This document shows, in pieces, positions 1 to 9,494 of a stretch of DNA of 64,000 nt; the first letter of the stretch is position 1, and each line of letters opens with the position of its first letter. Source of the DNA: Botryococcus braunii (taxonomy: Eukaryota; Chlorophyta; Trebouxiophyceae); contig MVGU01001346.1 of the NCBI GenBank assembly GCA_002005505.1, positions 80,666 to 144,665 of the forward strand. The letters are read 5' to 3'. Under the pieces are notes generated by a model. It did not search any database. It saw only the letters and a list, made by a program, of their open reading frames with translations, and had not been told where the DNA came from. The translations under genes and the position numbers were made by a program.

Positions 1-169
1 GTAACAGAATTGGTTGTGAAAGATGCTGGGCATTTCCAGATGCTAGTCTTGTCCAACATTTGTGCATGATACTCAGCAGACAATCGTATGGACTGCAGCG
101 AGAGCAACTTCGTCTACTGACGACCTGTCTGCCGTGTACAGGATACGCCAATGCCCATAACCTTGTACA
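1..169 (+). repeat. Copia-1a 5' LTR, right part
   Basis: Matches the last quarter of the complete Copia-1 LTRs at 14295-14985 and 17172-17864, beginning inside the second internal repeat (the stretch with GTTGTGAAAGATGCTGGGC) and ending in CCATAACCTTGTACA. The rest of the LTR lies outside the window. It is followed with no spacer by a primer-binding site, which makes it a 5' LTR on the plus strand. Confidence 0.85.
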
Positions 170-201
170 GGTTATGGGCCCACGCCCTTCCAGCTGAGCC
201 A
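170..201 (+). promoter_or_regulatory. Primer-binding site of Copia-1a (half initiator tRNA-Met type)
   Basis: GGTTATGGGCCCAC directly abuts the LTR end. It is the complement of the anticodon stem-loop of eukaryotic initiator tRNA-Met, not of a tRNA 3' end. The following CTTCC, GCTG and GCCA blocks resemble the complement of the D-arm side, so pairing may extend along the 5' tRNA half. The tRNA sequence is recalled rather than looked up. Confidence 0.75.
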
Positions 202-581
202 AGGGCAGACAGGAGTGCATGTCATCATCGGATGCATCTGTACTGGGTTTTTCACGGACTCGTCTGACGGCAAGAAGAGGAAACAAAGGAACAATTGGGT
301 CTCCACTCAGAAGGCCTACCTACAGAGACTTCAGTCTCTTGGGAGGTTTCTATCATGAATTTCGCACCTGAGTTTATCACCCGTCGTCGTTATCGTGAGC
401 CGTCAGTAGGTCCGGGTGGTCAGGTGATTGAATTGCTGAAGAACATTTTGCAGTTTAAGCTATACAAGTTTACATGCTAGACCTCGAACGGGTGGAATAC
501 TTGGAAGTGCTGTGGTGTACGCCGGAAGGATAGGCTCAATCAGCTGTGTCAGGCTGAACTCTGTGAGAGGAAGTGAAGTGT

Positions 582-1129
582 ATGACCAGACCTCAAACTC
601 GTTCTCAAAGCAAGGTTTCTGGAAATAATCCCAGCAGTCCAGGGACTATGGCAACACCAGCAGGAGGCAGCACAGCCTCCTCAGGAGCTGGACAGTCAGG
701 ACAGACCACTGGAGGCACTGCAGCCAGCTCGTATGCATACACAATGAACTCCTCCAATCCCAAGATGTCTACGCAGCTGAAGGCTGACCGTACGAATTTC
801 AGGGCCTGGCGTGAGGAGCTGGAGTCCTGCGCAATGCAGAAGGGAGCTATGGGAGCTATGGAGGCACCCATGCCTAGGACTGCAGAGGACGCAGCAGTAA
901 AACATTTCATCGTATAGTCTGTCCCACCCATGTAGCAGGACGAAGTCAAACAGCGGGGGAGCGCTTTTGACTTCATTCAGTGGATGGCAGATCGCTGCAA
1001 CTGGAGGGAAGGACAGGGAAGTAAATGAGAAGTGGATCAAGGGGCTCAAACAAGGCATGGTGAAGGGAGAGACAGTGCAAGGCATCGGGTGCCACCGGAT
1101 CATCAGTATCGCCTTGTCCCTGGAAGGTT
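582..1129 (+). pseudogene. Copia-1a gag, 5' fragment, broken
   Basis: This is the start of a copia Gag, the particle protein. It opens at the ATG in GTGTATGACCAGACC, with residues MTRPQTRSQSKVSGN followed by a Ser/Gly/Thr-rich stretch and the STQLKADRTNFRAWREELE segment also seen in the copies at 10730 (minus) and 18277 (plus). Two in-frame TAG codons (in CGTATAG and ATGTAGCAGG) replace sense codons found in the sister copies. The homology stops abruptly at about 1129, where a short inverted LTR piece begins. About 180 codons remain, without the zinc knuckle. It cannot make a full Gag. Confidence 0.8.
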
Positions 1130-1176
1130 ATCACTTAACGCACAAGGCATTCAATAATGATGTTCAGAACTCAACA
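1130..1176 (-). repeat. Copia-1 LTR start, 47-bp fragment
   Basis: Read on the minus strand it begins TGTTGAGTTCTGAAC and follows the first 47 bases of the Copia-1 LTR. It joins minus-strand Copia-1b pol sequence on its right and plus-strand gag on its left. It is an insertion or rearrangement breakpoint, not a whole LTR. Confidence 0.75.
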
Positions 1177-2845
1177 CCTATCAAGGGTGGTTCGCTCACA
1201 AGTACCTGGCCTGAGCCAGGGTCATGCATGGGGACCCCTACTGGGTCCCTCCTAGCCTGGCGCTGTTCATAGCGCTGATCCCTTGTGAGGGTGGTTCCTG
1301 GTGGAAGTCTATCTTGAGACTTCCCCTGAAACCTGACCCCCTCCTGCACCTTCTGCAGTCTGTCCAGTTGCGATTGCGCTTCAGCACCACCCCTAGCTAA
1401 ATTTCAAAGATGTCCCAGCACTGACCAGGACTGTTGTGAGGTCCCTGGTGTGGCAGGGGAACCATCCTGGCTGCTGGGGGCTCCTGCCACAGGTCCAACT
1501 GAACTCCTCAGCCTGCTGTGGTCCTCTGGAGAGCTGGCAGTGGTAGCAGGAGATCCAGTAGGCTTGCGCTCCACCACTGGGTCATCCTTTGCTTCCCAAA
1601 CATTCACGGGAATGGCTGATGGTGAGCTAGGGACATTGGAATTGCCTCCCCTGCCATGCGAGGACGCTCCTGAGAGCCATTGAGGGGATCCAGGTTGCAC
1701 CTTAGACATACCCACTCTTTCCCCCCCCTCTCAAATGCTCAAGGAACGTAACGTCCCTGCTCTCTTTCCATACACCATTGCCTACGTACACTCTATAGGC
1801 CTTAGATTGTGGGCAATACCCAGTGAACATGCCTGGAATGGTCTTTGGTCCAAATACAGTCCGCTGACCTTGGGGAATGTGAACATGTGCGACACAGCCC
1901 CATGTGCGCAAGGAAGCAACATCAGGGTTTACCCCATAGAACATCTCAGTAGGGGTCAGAGGCCTGCCTGTGGTGGCGCCCACGTTGTAAAGCAAGGTGG
2001 CAGACTCCAGTGCCTCCTTCCACAGGGAAGGGTCTGCTGCAGCGTGCACCAATAGGGTCCTTGTGCGCTCCTTCAGTGTCCGATTCATGCGCTCAGCAAT
2101 TCCATTTTGTTGAGGCGTGGCTTGAGCTGAGGTCTCCATTTTAGTGCCCTGCTGAGCACAAAATCCTTTGAACTGCTGATTCAGAAATTCTGTCCCTCTA
2201 TCAGATCTCACACACTTCACCACTTTCACATGAACTGTCTGCCTGTACTTCAAGAGCTTAATGAGGGCCTTGGGAATGACTTCTTTCGACTTCACTGCCA
2301 AGGAGGCTTCACTGCCAAGGAGGCTATCAGATGAGATTTTTCATCAACCACAGTAACCCAAAACCGCTCTCCCGTCATGGCAGCTGTTGAAATGGGCCCC
2401 ACAGTATCAACGTGCACTCGATCTAACACACTGTCTGCAGGTCTGATGAAGCTGGAAAGGGGGGGGGCGAGCATGCTTGCCTTGTATGCAGGACTCACAT
2501 TGGGTAGGACACTCTGAGCATGGAGCAAGAGACACATGCATCCCAGTTACCAAATCTTCGTTGTCCAGTCTTGTCATGCTCTTAACACCAGGATGACCCA
2601 ACCTTGCATGCCACAGTAGTCTATCTATACACACGTGTCCTTTCCTAGCATGATACGAGGCAGCATGAGGACTGGACTGTGGCTGCGCAGCATGCTGGCT
2701 CCGGACTGGACACACCCATTCAAAAAAAAAAAAAAAAAAAAAAAAAACAGCCCTCGTTCTCTGGCTATCTGACCAGACCAGCCTGCTGTGCCTTTCATGG
2801 CCGTGCACCCACCTGCACTGTCAGTGAGGAACGACGCTCCATCCT
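1177..2845 (-). pseudogene. Copia-1b pol: GAG-pre-integrase, integrase and linker, no RT
   Basis: Minus-strand copia pol. The retained order is protease tail (2845-2750), GAG-pre-integrase with its Cys/His pattern (about 2640-2500), the integrase catalytic core (VHVDTVGPIS; then CVRSDRGTEF; then QQNGIAERMNRTLKER), and the Pro/Ser-rich linker ending SEPPLIG at 1177. Reading frames break at about 2300 and 2500. A run of 26 A (2722-2747; poly-Phe on the coding strand) sits where the copy at 18860 has seven T. Reverse transcriptase and RNase H are absent: the linker runs straight into an LTR start. The protease half lies at 9190-9479, split off by Gypsy-1. Confidence 0.85.
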
Positions 2846-2850
2846 GAATG
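2846..2850. repeat. Target-site duplication GAATG, left copy (Gypsy-1)
   Basis: GAATG here and at 9185-9189 flank the Gypsy-1 LTRs exactly. Five bases is the normal duplication for LTR retrotransposon integrase. It lies within the Copia-1b protease coding region. Confidence 0.93.
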
Positions 2851-3111
2851 TGTAGCGTTAACTAAGCGGAAGAGGTTTTTATGAGACAGTGAGACGTTCG
2901 TGGTGTGCAACGAAAGAGTGTTACATGATTGATTCGCAAGCCCACTCTTAAACCCAGGGTGGGTTGAATTATACTGTACTGCCTCAGACGCGTAGTCGGG
3001 CAACCGAGCGAACTATCTGAGCGAGGTTGTACTGCGAACCCAGATCACATGGCAAGTCAATGAGCAATGCCAAGGACCATACTAGAGCATTATACCCTAG
3101 GAAATGCTACA
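2851..3111 (-). repeat. Gypsy-1 3' LTR
   Basis: 261 bp with short inverted ends TGTAGC...GCTACA. By eye it is the same as 8924-9184. On the minus strand it follows the polypurine tract, so it is the 3' LTR and should carry transcript end formation. Confidence 0.93.
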
Positions 3112-3124
3112 TGCCCTCCCCCTT
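3112..3124 (-). promoter_or_regulatory. Polypurine tract of Gypsy-1
   Basis: On the minus strand AAGGGGGAGGGCA directly precedes the 3' LTR; this is where plus-strand DNA synthesis is primed. The same sequence abuts the Gypsy-2 LTR at 51130. Confidence 0.8.
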
Positions 3125-3865
3125 GGCATAAGCTATGAGATGGTGTTTATGGCAATGGAGCCACAAACGTAAGACAGGGGTATCACGAACCCTGCTTACT
3201 GTAACTACAGATAATCACACCTCCTATAGTTACCAAACCAGCAAGTCGGAGGATGAAGTCCACAAAGCAATTTAGCACGACACAGACCAGGGACTCATCT
3301 GCTCAATGCTCGAATACCTTAACATTCTAAGGACTATCGTCTGCAAGGCGGATCCTCTAACTTAGGGGACGAACTCTCTAGACAGCACTCACACCAGTGA
3401 TGAAACAATTAGGTTGAGTCATTAGACTAGCACTTGTCCAAACCTTAGGTCCAGTTACCCTGCACTGCAGTGTAACCTTCGCTTGAGGTGGCTTTCCAAC
3501 TAAAGGCATAAGGCATATCGTCTAGAGCAGCAAGCTATACACAACTAACTGCCACATAGTGTATCTCATGGGTAAGATACCAAAGCAAGTTACTCATGCA
3601 CGGAACTACAATTTGCAGCTACACTGCCACAGCAAGTGCATCACAAAATGGAGCCGTGGGTCAAGGAAACATAACCCATGCAAAGCATATAAATAAGAGA
3701 CATGCATGCAACCCAATTCATGATCCCTCCCCCTCCCAGACCCTTCCACCCTCCCTCCCTCCCAGATCCAAGCTGGCTGGCGAAGTCCAAGGGTCATCAG
3801 CCGCAAATGGCTGGAAAAGTCTCAAGGCCGCAAGTGGCTCAACAAGGGATGCCCGCAAGTGGGAT
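3125..3865 (-). other. Gypsy-1 3' untranslated region
   Basis: About 740 bp between the pol stop and the polypurine tract with no convincing ORF. It is conserved in Gypsy-2 (51142-51902) with small indels, so it belongs to the element. It contains a CT-rich stretch near 3725-3770. Confidence 0.75.
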
Positions 3866-6800
3866 TTAAGAAAGGACTGGGGCAGCTGCCACGTCGTCTG
3901 CCAAGTGGCGAACATGGGCAAGGGGCTCCCAAGTGTTCTCAGTCTCATCATAGCCCATCCATTTGACCAAGTACCGCCAAGACTTTCCAACCCTCTTTTT
4001 AGCAATGATGGCCTCAACTTCATAAACGCCGCCACGCTTATCTGCATACAAAGGAGGTGGTGAAGTAACAGTCACTGGTACAGATGAAGACACATAAGGT
4101 TTCAGCTGGGAAACATGAAACACAGGATGAATGTTCACAGTCTCATGCAGAATAAGTCTAAAAGCACGAGTACCAACTGCTGCAGCAATAGTAAAGGGCC
4201 CAAAATGCTTAGCTGATAGTTTTGACGAGAGCCCAGGTGAAAGCTGGTTCTTCCTTGCAGCCAGCAACACCTGGTCCCCCACCTTGAAAGGGTGGTCTCG
4301 TCTCTTTCTATCTGCATAAGACTTCTGCCGTTGCTGTGCAGAGGCAAGATTAGACTTGGCACTTTTCAAGGCAGTATGCAGCCCCTCAACCCACTCAGAC
4401 ACAGCAGGATTTGCAGAACGTGAAGGAACAGCAGAAGACAAGGGAGTAAGGGGATGGCGCCCGTGATTCAGGAAGAAGGGTGTCTGCAGTGTGGAAGCCT
4501 GGAGAGAGTTATTGTAAGCAAACTCCACCATGCTTAAATACTTGCACCAGTCATCCTGTCTCGGCCCCACAAACCCTCTTAACATGTCTTCCATGGTCCG
4601 ATTCATTCTCTCTGTCTGCCCGTCTGTCTGAGGGTGGTAAGCAGTAGACATAGCAATCTCAGTACCCAATAATTTAACAAAGGCCTTCCAAAAATGGCTA
4701 GTGAACCTCGGATCTCTATCACTCACAATGGAGGTAGGCATTCCAAATCTCACAAAGACCCTGTCTATAAACAGTTGTGCAAGTTGAGGTGCATTGATGG
4801 TTTTAGTGCATGCAGCCAAGACACACAACTTAGAAAACCTATCCACAAATACCACAATAGAATCAAACCCACAACAGACAGGTAAATCAGTCACTAAATC
4901 AAGGGAAACGCTCTGCCAAGGTCCATCTGGAATGGGCAGTGGCTGAAGCAAACCATAAGGTACGGCTCCAGTTCCTTTAGTGCGCTGGCAGGTGTCACAA
5001 GACCTGCAAAAGTCCCTGACTGATGAGCTGAGACGTGGCCACCAAAACTCCCTGCACACTAGCTCATACATCTTGTTAATACCAAGATGGCCAGAAAAGG
5101 GTGTGGTATGGCACTCTCTCAGCACCTTCTCTCTCAATGCATCAGGTACATAGACCTTCCCTGATTGCACAGAATAAGGTACAGAGTCCCTCAATACCAA
5201 AACACCTTCATCCACAAGTTTAGCAACTGTGGGATCAGAAACACAAAGCAAGGCAATCTCTTGTAAGAGAGAAGAGACAGCAACAGAGGAGACATGCATC
5301 ACTGCAAGGTCAACACGCCTAGACAAGGCATCTGCAACCACATTATCAGTGCCTTTAACATACTTTATATCAGGCATAAACCTCATAATCTCAGTGAGCC
5401 AACGTTCCTGCCTACTAGTCCTAACAGGAGCAGTCAGTAAGTACTTTAAAGCCTGCTGATCAGTGTGTACAGTAAACTTAGCACCCAGCAATAAATGTTT
5501 CCATTTAAGCAAAGCATGAACAAGAGCCAACAATTCTCTATCATACGGGGCCAACTTCCTCTCAGGGGGCTGGAGTTTCCTGGACTCGAAGGCGACGGGC
5601 TGCAGTCCCTGGCCTTGATCCTGCTGCAAAACAGCACCCACAGCAAAGCCTGAGGCATCTACATGTACAACAAAAGGTTTGTCTAAATCAGGCATCAACA
5701 AACAAGGAGGAGAAGAAACAAGATCTTTCAATGCAATGAAGGCTTCCCTCTGGGGTTCCTCCCAGGTCCAAGGCACATCCTTCTTAAGCAACTCAGTCAT
5801 AGGATAAGCAACATCTGCAAAATGGTCAATAAAAGTGTCATAGTACTGTGTCAACCCAAGGAACCCTCTCAACTGTGACACATTACAAGGAGTGGGCCAA
5901 TCTTGAATGGCAGCAACCTTCCTAGGATCCACCTTAATCCCATCCGGTGTCAACAGGTGCCCAAGGTATTCCACCTGCTTGGCAGCAAATTCACACTTAG
6001 ACCTTTTACAGTAAAATTTATGTTCCCTCAGCACTGACAAGACAGTTCTCAAATGCTCCATATGTTCTGCAACGGATTTAGAATAGATAAGGATATCATC
6101 TAGGTATACCAGTACAAATCTGTCAAGAAAGGGAGCCAAGACAGAGTTCATTACAGCCTGAAAGGTGGCAGGTGCATTAGTCAATCCAAAAGGCATCACA
6201 GTAAATTCATAATGGCCATAACGGGTCTTAAATGCAGTCTTTTTTATACTGTCTTCATGCATACGTATCTGATGATAACCAGAAGCCAGATCAAGTTTAG
6301 AAAAGATACAACTACCATGAAGTTGTTCAAACATCTCATCAATTCTAGGCAAAGGATGCTGGTTCCTAACAGTAATCCTATTCAAAGCTCTATAGTCAAT
6401 ACACAAACGCCAGCCACCATCCTTCTTTGGAACAAATAGAATGGGTGCACCAAAGGGTGAGGTTGATGGGCGGATGAAGCCTCGCTCCAGGAGCTCCTGT
6501 AACTGCGCACGAAGTTCAGCAAGCTGAGCTCCAGACAGTGGATATATACGAGAGGCTGGAGGAGTTGCGTCCGGCTCCAATCTGATATGGTGGTCTCCAG
6601 CACGAGAAGGAGGGAGGCCTTCAGGAAGTCCAGACAGTACATCCTTAAACTCCTGCAAAAGCTCCTCCAACTCTGGCACATTATGTGCATCAGTATCTGG
6701 ACTGTCAGTCACTGCATTTAATTGAACAACATAGATTGATTCACCCAACTTCACCATCTCTTCTACTTCCATAGATGAGATCACATATTCTGGCATGCCT

Positions 6801-7771
6801 GACCTCTGACACCCCAACAATACATGTGTTTTGTTGTCATGAGTCAAGGACACAGCATTCAATTTCCAATTAACAACTGGGTTAAAAGCAGTGAGCCAAG
6901 GTTTGCCCAAGACAAGATCATAATACATCAACTCAGTAGGGAGGCAGGTGACTCTAAAACCCAATGTCCCAACAGTCAGGTCAGTTGACACACTATGTCC
7001 TACCATAGATGTTCTCCCATCAGCCACTCTTACAGTAACATGTGAACTCAAAGATTCAGTGGGAAGGGCAAGCTCCTGCACAAGTTTATCATCAATAAAA
7101 TTTGCAGATGCTCCACTGTCTAACAAAATCCTGACAGTCCTACCAGCAAGAGTTCCCTCAAACTCAATACAAGTAGCTGAAAGATCAGGACCATCCACAA
7201 TGTGTCTACTGTCTAGCTGGACAAAAGAGTCAAAACAGGTTGCAGGCAGTGGCTTCTTCTTCACACCGAGACAGCCAGACTGTACCAAACAACTAAACAA
7301 GGGCAAGCCTGTATGGGAATTGCAATGGGGTGTGCACATAGTGGTGGAAGATAAACCCAATGCAGCCAAAACAGTAGCCGAAAGTAGCAATTCATGTGAT
7401 TGCTGTGAAGTAGTCCCTTCCAGCACATGTCCACAGTGACTTGAACAAGAAAGCACAGTCAATCTGGTCCCTGGTAACAACTGTGACACAAGCTGGCTGA
7501 CAGAATCCTCTCTATCACTACTATCAACAAACAAAACAACATGAGCATCACTATCAATAAGGTGAGGAGCTGCATCTCTCTTACACATGCTCTCAGGACT
7601 AGCTAGGTCACTGGCAGAGGGGGATGTCTGAAACTCTCTACACAAACCATGCCCACCTACAATATGGGTCATGAAATTATGGTAACAACTGTGGAAATAA
7701 TTCTGCAGATGACCAAGCTCATACAAAACAGGAATACCATACTGGGGCTCTGAACAGTTGGCTGGCATCAT
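3866..7771 (-). CDS. Gypsy-1 Pol polyprotein (PR-RT-RNase H-IN-chromodomain)
   Basis: 1301 codons with no internal stop. Domains in order: retropepsin-like protease with LLDSGAS (about residue 217); reverse transcriptase with VLVYLDDILIYS (about 555); RNase H beginning VHVDASGFAVGAVL (about 700) and ending NVVADALSRR; integrase H2C2 zinc site (ECHTTPFSGHLG ... CDTCQ, about 885-925); DDE core (SLDLVTDLP, VSDRDPRFTS, TDGQTERMNRTMEDM); a C-terminal chromodomain (VYEVEAII ... YLVKWMGYDETENTWEPL, about 1245-1293). It converts element RNA to DNA and integrates it. In chromoviruses the chromodomain binds modified histone H3 and steers integration to heterochromatin. The frame differs from gag by one base, with about 40 nt between them, so expression probably needs recoding or internal initiation. 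I saw no classic slip site. Confidence 0.95.
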   Translation of the reverse strand: MMPANCSEPQYGIPVLYELGHLQNYFHSCYHNFMTHIVGGHGLCREFQTSPSASDLASPESMCKRDAAPHLIDSDAHVVLFVDSSDREDSVSQLVSQLLPGTRLTVLSCSSHCGHVLEGTTSQQSHELLLSATVLAALGLSSTTMCTPHCNSHTGLPLFSCLVQSGCLGVKKKPLPATCFDSFVQLDSRHIVDGPDLSATCIEFEGTLAGRTVRILLDSGASANFIDDKLVQELALPTESLSSHVTVRVADGRTSMVGHSVSTDLTVGTLGFRVTCLPTELMYYDLVLGKPWLTAFNPVVNWKLNAVSLTHDNKTHVLLGCQRSGMPEYVISSMEVEEMVKLGESIYVVQLNAVTDSPDTDAHNVPELEELLQEFKDVLSGLPEGLPPSRAGDHHIRLEPDATPPASRIYPLSGAQLAELRAQLQELLERGFIRPSTSPFGAPILFVPKKDGGWRLCIDYRALNRITVRNQHPLPRIDEMFEQLHGSCIFSKLDLASGYHQIRMHEDSIKKTAFKTRYGHYEFTVMPFGLTNAPATFQAVMNSVLAPFLDRFVLVYLDDILIYSKSVAEHMEHLRTVLSVLREHKFYCKRSKCEFAAKQVEYLGHLLTPDGIKVDPRKVAAIQDWPTPCNVSQLRGFLGLTQYYDTFIDHFADVAYPMTELLKKDVPWTWEEPQREAFIALKDLVSSPPCLLMPDLDKPFVVHVDASGFAVGAVLQQDQGQGLQPVAFESRKLQPPERKLAPYDRELLALVHALLKWKHLLLGAKFTVHTDQQALKYLLTAPVRTSRQERWLTEIMRFMPDIKYVKGTDNVVADALSRRVDLAVMHVSSVAVSSLLQEIALLCVSDPTVAKLVDEGVLVLRDSVPYSVQSGKVYVPDALREKVLRECHTTPFSGHLGINKMYELVCREFWWPRLSSSVRDFCRSCDTCQRTKGTGAVPYGLLQPLPIPDGPWQSVSLDLVTDLPVCCGFDSIVVFVDRFSKLCVLAACTKTINAPQLAQLFIDRVFVRFGMPTSIVSDRDPRFTSHFWKAFVKLLGTEIAMSTAYHPQTDGQTERMNRTMEDMLRGFVGPRQDDWCKYLSMVEFAYNNSLQASTLQTPFFLNHGRHPLTPLSSAVPSRSANPAVSEWVEGLHTALKSAKSNLASAQQRQKSYADRKRRDHPFKVGDQVLLAARKNQLSPGLSSKLSAKHFGPFTIAAAVGTRAFRLILHETVNIHPVFHVSQLKPYVSSSVPVTVTSPPPLYADKRGGVYEVEAIIAKKRVGKSWRYLVKWMGYDETENTWEPLAHVRHLADDVAAAPVLS

Positions 7772-7814
7772 AAACAGGACTCACACTGCTGTTTTACCAA
7801 GAAAGACCCACAAA

Positions 7815-8852
7815 TCAAGTAGTACTTGACTTGCGCTTGGGTTGTCTGAGCTCTGGATGCAATTTCCAGCAACGCTCTGCTGCGTGTCCTGCCTTGCCAC
7901 AATGTGCGCAGGGCTGCGCAGAAGTTTTTGTCGGGCCTGGTGACTTGGAGTCAGGGGAGAACTTTGGAGCAGGGTTCACAGGCTTAGACGGTCCTGGAAG
8001 GTCTGATATTGTCACAGCATGCTTGAAGTGGTCTTCCAAGGTCTGGGGATACTGTAGGGAGATGCTTTTCTGAAGATCAGCCCTGCAGCCAGCCAAAAAT
8101 AAGTGACACAAAGTCTCTTCTGCAAATGCCTTTGGAACCTTTGACCTCAATGCATTAAAGGATGCAATATAGCTTCGCATGTCAGTCTTTCCCTGTGAGA
8201 GACTCAGCAACTGCTCTAAATGCCTCTTATGCAGCTCTACAGGCCTAAAAGCAGCAGTAAGTGCAGTCACAAACGATTCCCACGTCCCATAAGCAGCAAG
8301 ACTCCCTGAAGCAATTAACTTAAACTGCCCAGTCCACCAATCCAATGCTTTTCCTCGCAAAAACATCGCTGCCACCTCTACAGACCTCCTCGTCTGTAGA
8401 TCTACATCGTACGCACGCAAATACATCTCGGTTTGCATGAGCCATGGATCCAACTTCATTGGATCTCCCTCAAACACAGCCGGATCCGGAAATTTAAGAG
8501 AAGGCTTCCCTGAACTGGTGGACGACGCTGATGCCGGTGCCGGCATGGACGTTGGCACAGGCTGAGGCGCCACCACTGGTGCAGGCTGAGCCAGCGCAAG
8601 CTGAATCACTTTCTCTAACCCATCTATGATGTTTTGAGTCGGCGTCGGAGTAGGGGCAAGCGAAGGAACACCAGATCCACTAGCAACGGCTAGTTGCGGC
8701 AGAGCACCGATGTCTTGTAAATGCCTTATCATAACAGCAGGATCTACAGCTGATAAGTCTACATCTTCATCATCCTGAAGATCTAACGCTGGATCTTGCT
8801 CAATAGGGCTACGAGCACGGGCTCTCGAACCGGAACGCGGATGCCGCGACAT
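7815..8852 (-). CDS. Gypsy-1 Gag
   Basis: 345 codons starting at the ATG 72 bases inside the 5' LTR. The N-terminal 100 residues are acidic and Ala/Pro-rich. Residues about 120-260 fit the retrotransposon Gag fold (FPDPAVFEGDPMKLDPWLMQ, then FLRGKALDWWTGQF, then LEQLLSLSQGKTDMRSYI). A CX2CX4HX4C zinc knuckle (CAHCGKAGHAAERC) near residue 320 binds RNA, and the tail is basic (RQPKRKSS). Gag forms the cytoplasmic particle in which reverse transcription occurs. There are no stops or frameshifts. The start is supported by proximity to the LTR and PBS and by a lack of further upstream coding. Confidence 0.92.
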   Translation of the reverse strand: MSRHPRSGSRARARSPIEQDPALDLQDDEDVDLSAVDPAVMIRHLQDIGALPQLAVASGSGVPSLAPTPTPTQNIIDGLEKVIQLALAQPAPVVAPQPVPTSMPAPASASSTSSGKPSLKFPDPAVFEGDPMKLDPWLMQTEMYLRAYDVDLQTRRSVEVAAMFLRGKALDWWTGQFKLIASGSLAAYGTWESFVTALTAAFRPVELHKRHLEQLLSLSQGKTDMRSYIASFNALRSKVPKAFAEETLCHLFLAGCRADLQKSISLQYPQTLEDHFKHAVTISDLPGPSKPVNPAPKFSPDSKSPGPTKTSAQPCAHCGKAGHAAERCWKLHPELRQPKRKSSTT

Positions 8853-8905
8853 AATGAACTGCGAGAGAAAAGGAAACGCACCACGAACAACGACAAGGAA
8901 CTAAT

Positions 8906-8922
8906 CCTTGTCGCCGATACCA
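8906..8922 (-). promoter_or_regulatory. Candidate primer-binding site of Gypsy-1
   Basis: On the minus strand TGGTATCGGCGACAAGG starts one base after the 5' LTR. TGG matches the universal CCA tail of tRNAs, so a tRNA 3' end is the expected primer. The rest does not match initiator Met (expected TGGTATCAGAG), and I could not assign the tRNA. Confidence 0.6.
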
Positions 8923-8923
8923 C

Positions 8924-9184
8924 TGTAGCGTTAACTAAGCGGAAGAGGTTTTTATGAGACAGTGAGACGTTCGTGGTGTGCAACGAAAGAGTGTTACATG
9001 ATTGATTCGCAAGCCCACTCTTAAACCCAGGGTGGGTTGAATTATACTGTACTGCCTCAGACGCGTAGTCGGGCAACCGAGCGAACTATCTGAGCGAGGT
9101 TGTACTGCGAACCCAGATCACATGGCAAGTCAATGAGCAATGCCAAGGACCATACTAGAGCATTATACCCTAGGAAATGCTACA
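8924..9184 (-). repeat. Gypsy-1 5' LTR
   Basis: 261 bp, matching 2851-3111 with no difference seen. On the minus strand it lies upstream of the PBS and gag and should hold the promoter; no clear TATA box was recognised. Confidence 0.93.
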
Positions 9185-9189
9185 GAATG
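9185..9189. repeat. Target-site duplication GAATG, right copy (Gypsy-1)
   Basis: Matches 2846-2850. Copia-1b protease coding resumes directly after it. Confidence 0.93.
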
Positions 9190-9479
9190 GCTCCTGTGAC
9201 AGAAATCAGATTAGTGTGCGCAGTGGGCACACACTGCACATTATGCAGCCAAAACACCTCTTGTTTGGCATTGATCAGACACACAGACCCAGTTGCAATT
9301 ATCCCTCCTTTGGCGTCAGAAGTGGCCAAGTGAAGAGGGAGGGGTTGGGCATGCATGACAGGGTTGTGTAGTAACGACAGATCATTTACAAGGTGCACCG
9401 ATGCACCACTATCTATCAACCACGAGGTACTGCAAGCCCCATGAGACGTAGGGGTAAGCACATTCAACGAAATGAACAT
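9190..9479 (-). pseudogene. Copia-1b protease, truncated by Gypsy-1
   Basis: Encodes a copia aspartic protease with SWLIDSGASVHLVND (catalytic DSG) and the downstream FWLHNVQCVPTAHTNLISV segment, same frame as the gag segment to its right but separated by a TAA at about 9495. The reading frame is cut by Gypsy-1 at 9189 and continues at 2845. Confidence 0.85.
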
Positions 9480-9494
9480 AGGCTCACCAGCACT

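Larger units (their letters stand above)
2851..9184 (-). mobile_element. Gypsy-1: complete chromodomain Ty3/gypsy retrotransposon
   Basis: A 6.3-kb minus-strand element with 261-bp LTRs at both ends that look identical by eye, a candidate PBS, separate gag and pol ORFs without internal stops, a polypurine tract and a perfect 5-bp target duplication. Domain order PR-RT-RNase H-IN-chromodomain places it among the chromoviruses. It interrupts Copia-1b, so it is younger than that element. Identical LTRs and open frames suggest recent, perhaps still possible, transposition. A decayed relative (Gypsy-2) lies at 50954-54221. Confidence 0.95.

Noticed and set aside
605..976. Long minus-strand ORFs opposite gag (also 18300-18671 and 10384-10707)
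   Set aside because: They are antisense shadows of the gag coding region, conserved only because gag is; no motif of their own.
3596..4063. Plus-strand ORF over the Gypsy-1 chromodomain and 3' region
   Set aside because: Opposite to pol and without recognisable domains; Gypsy-2 does not keep the same frame.
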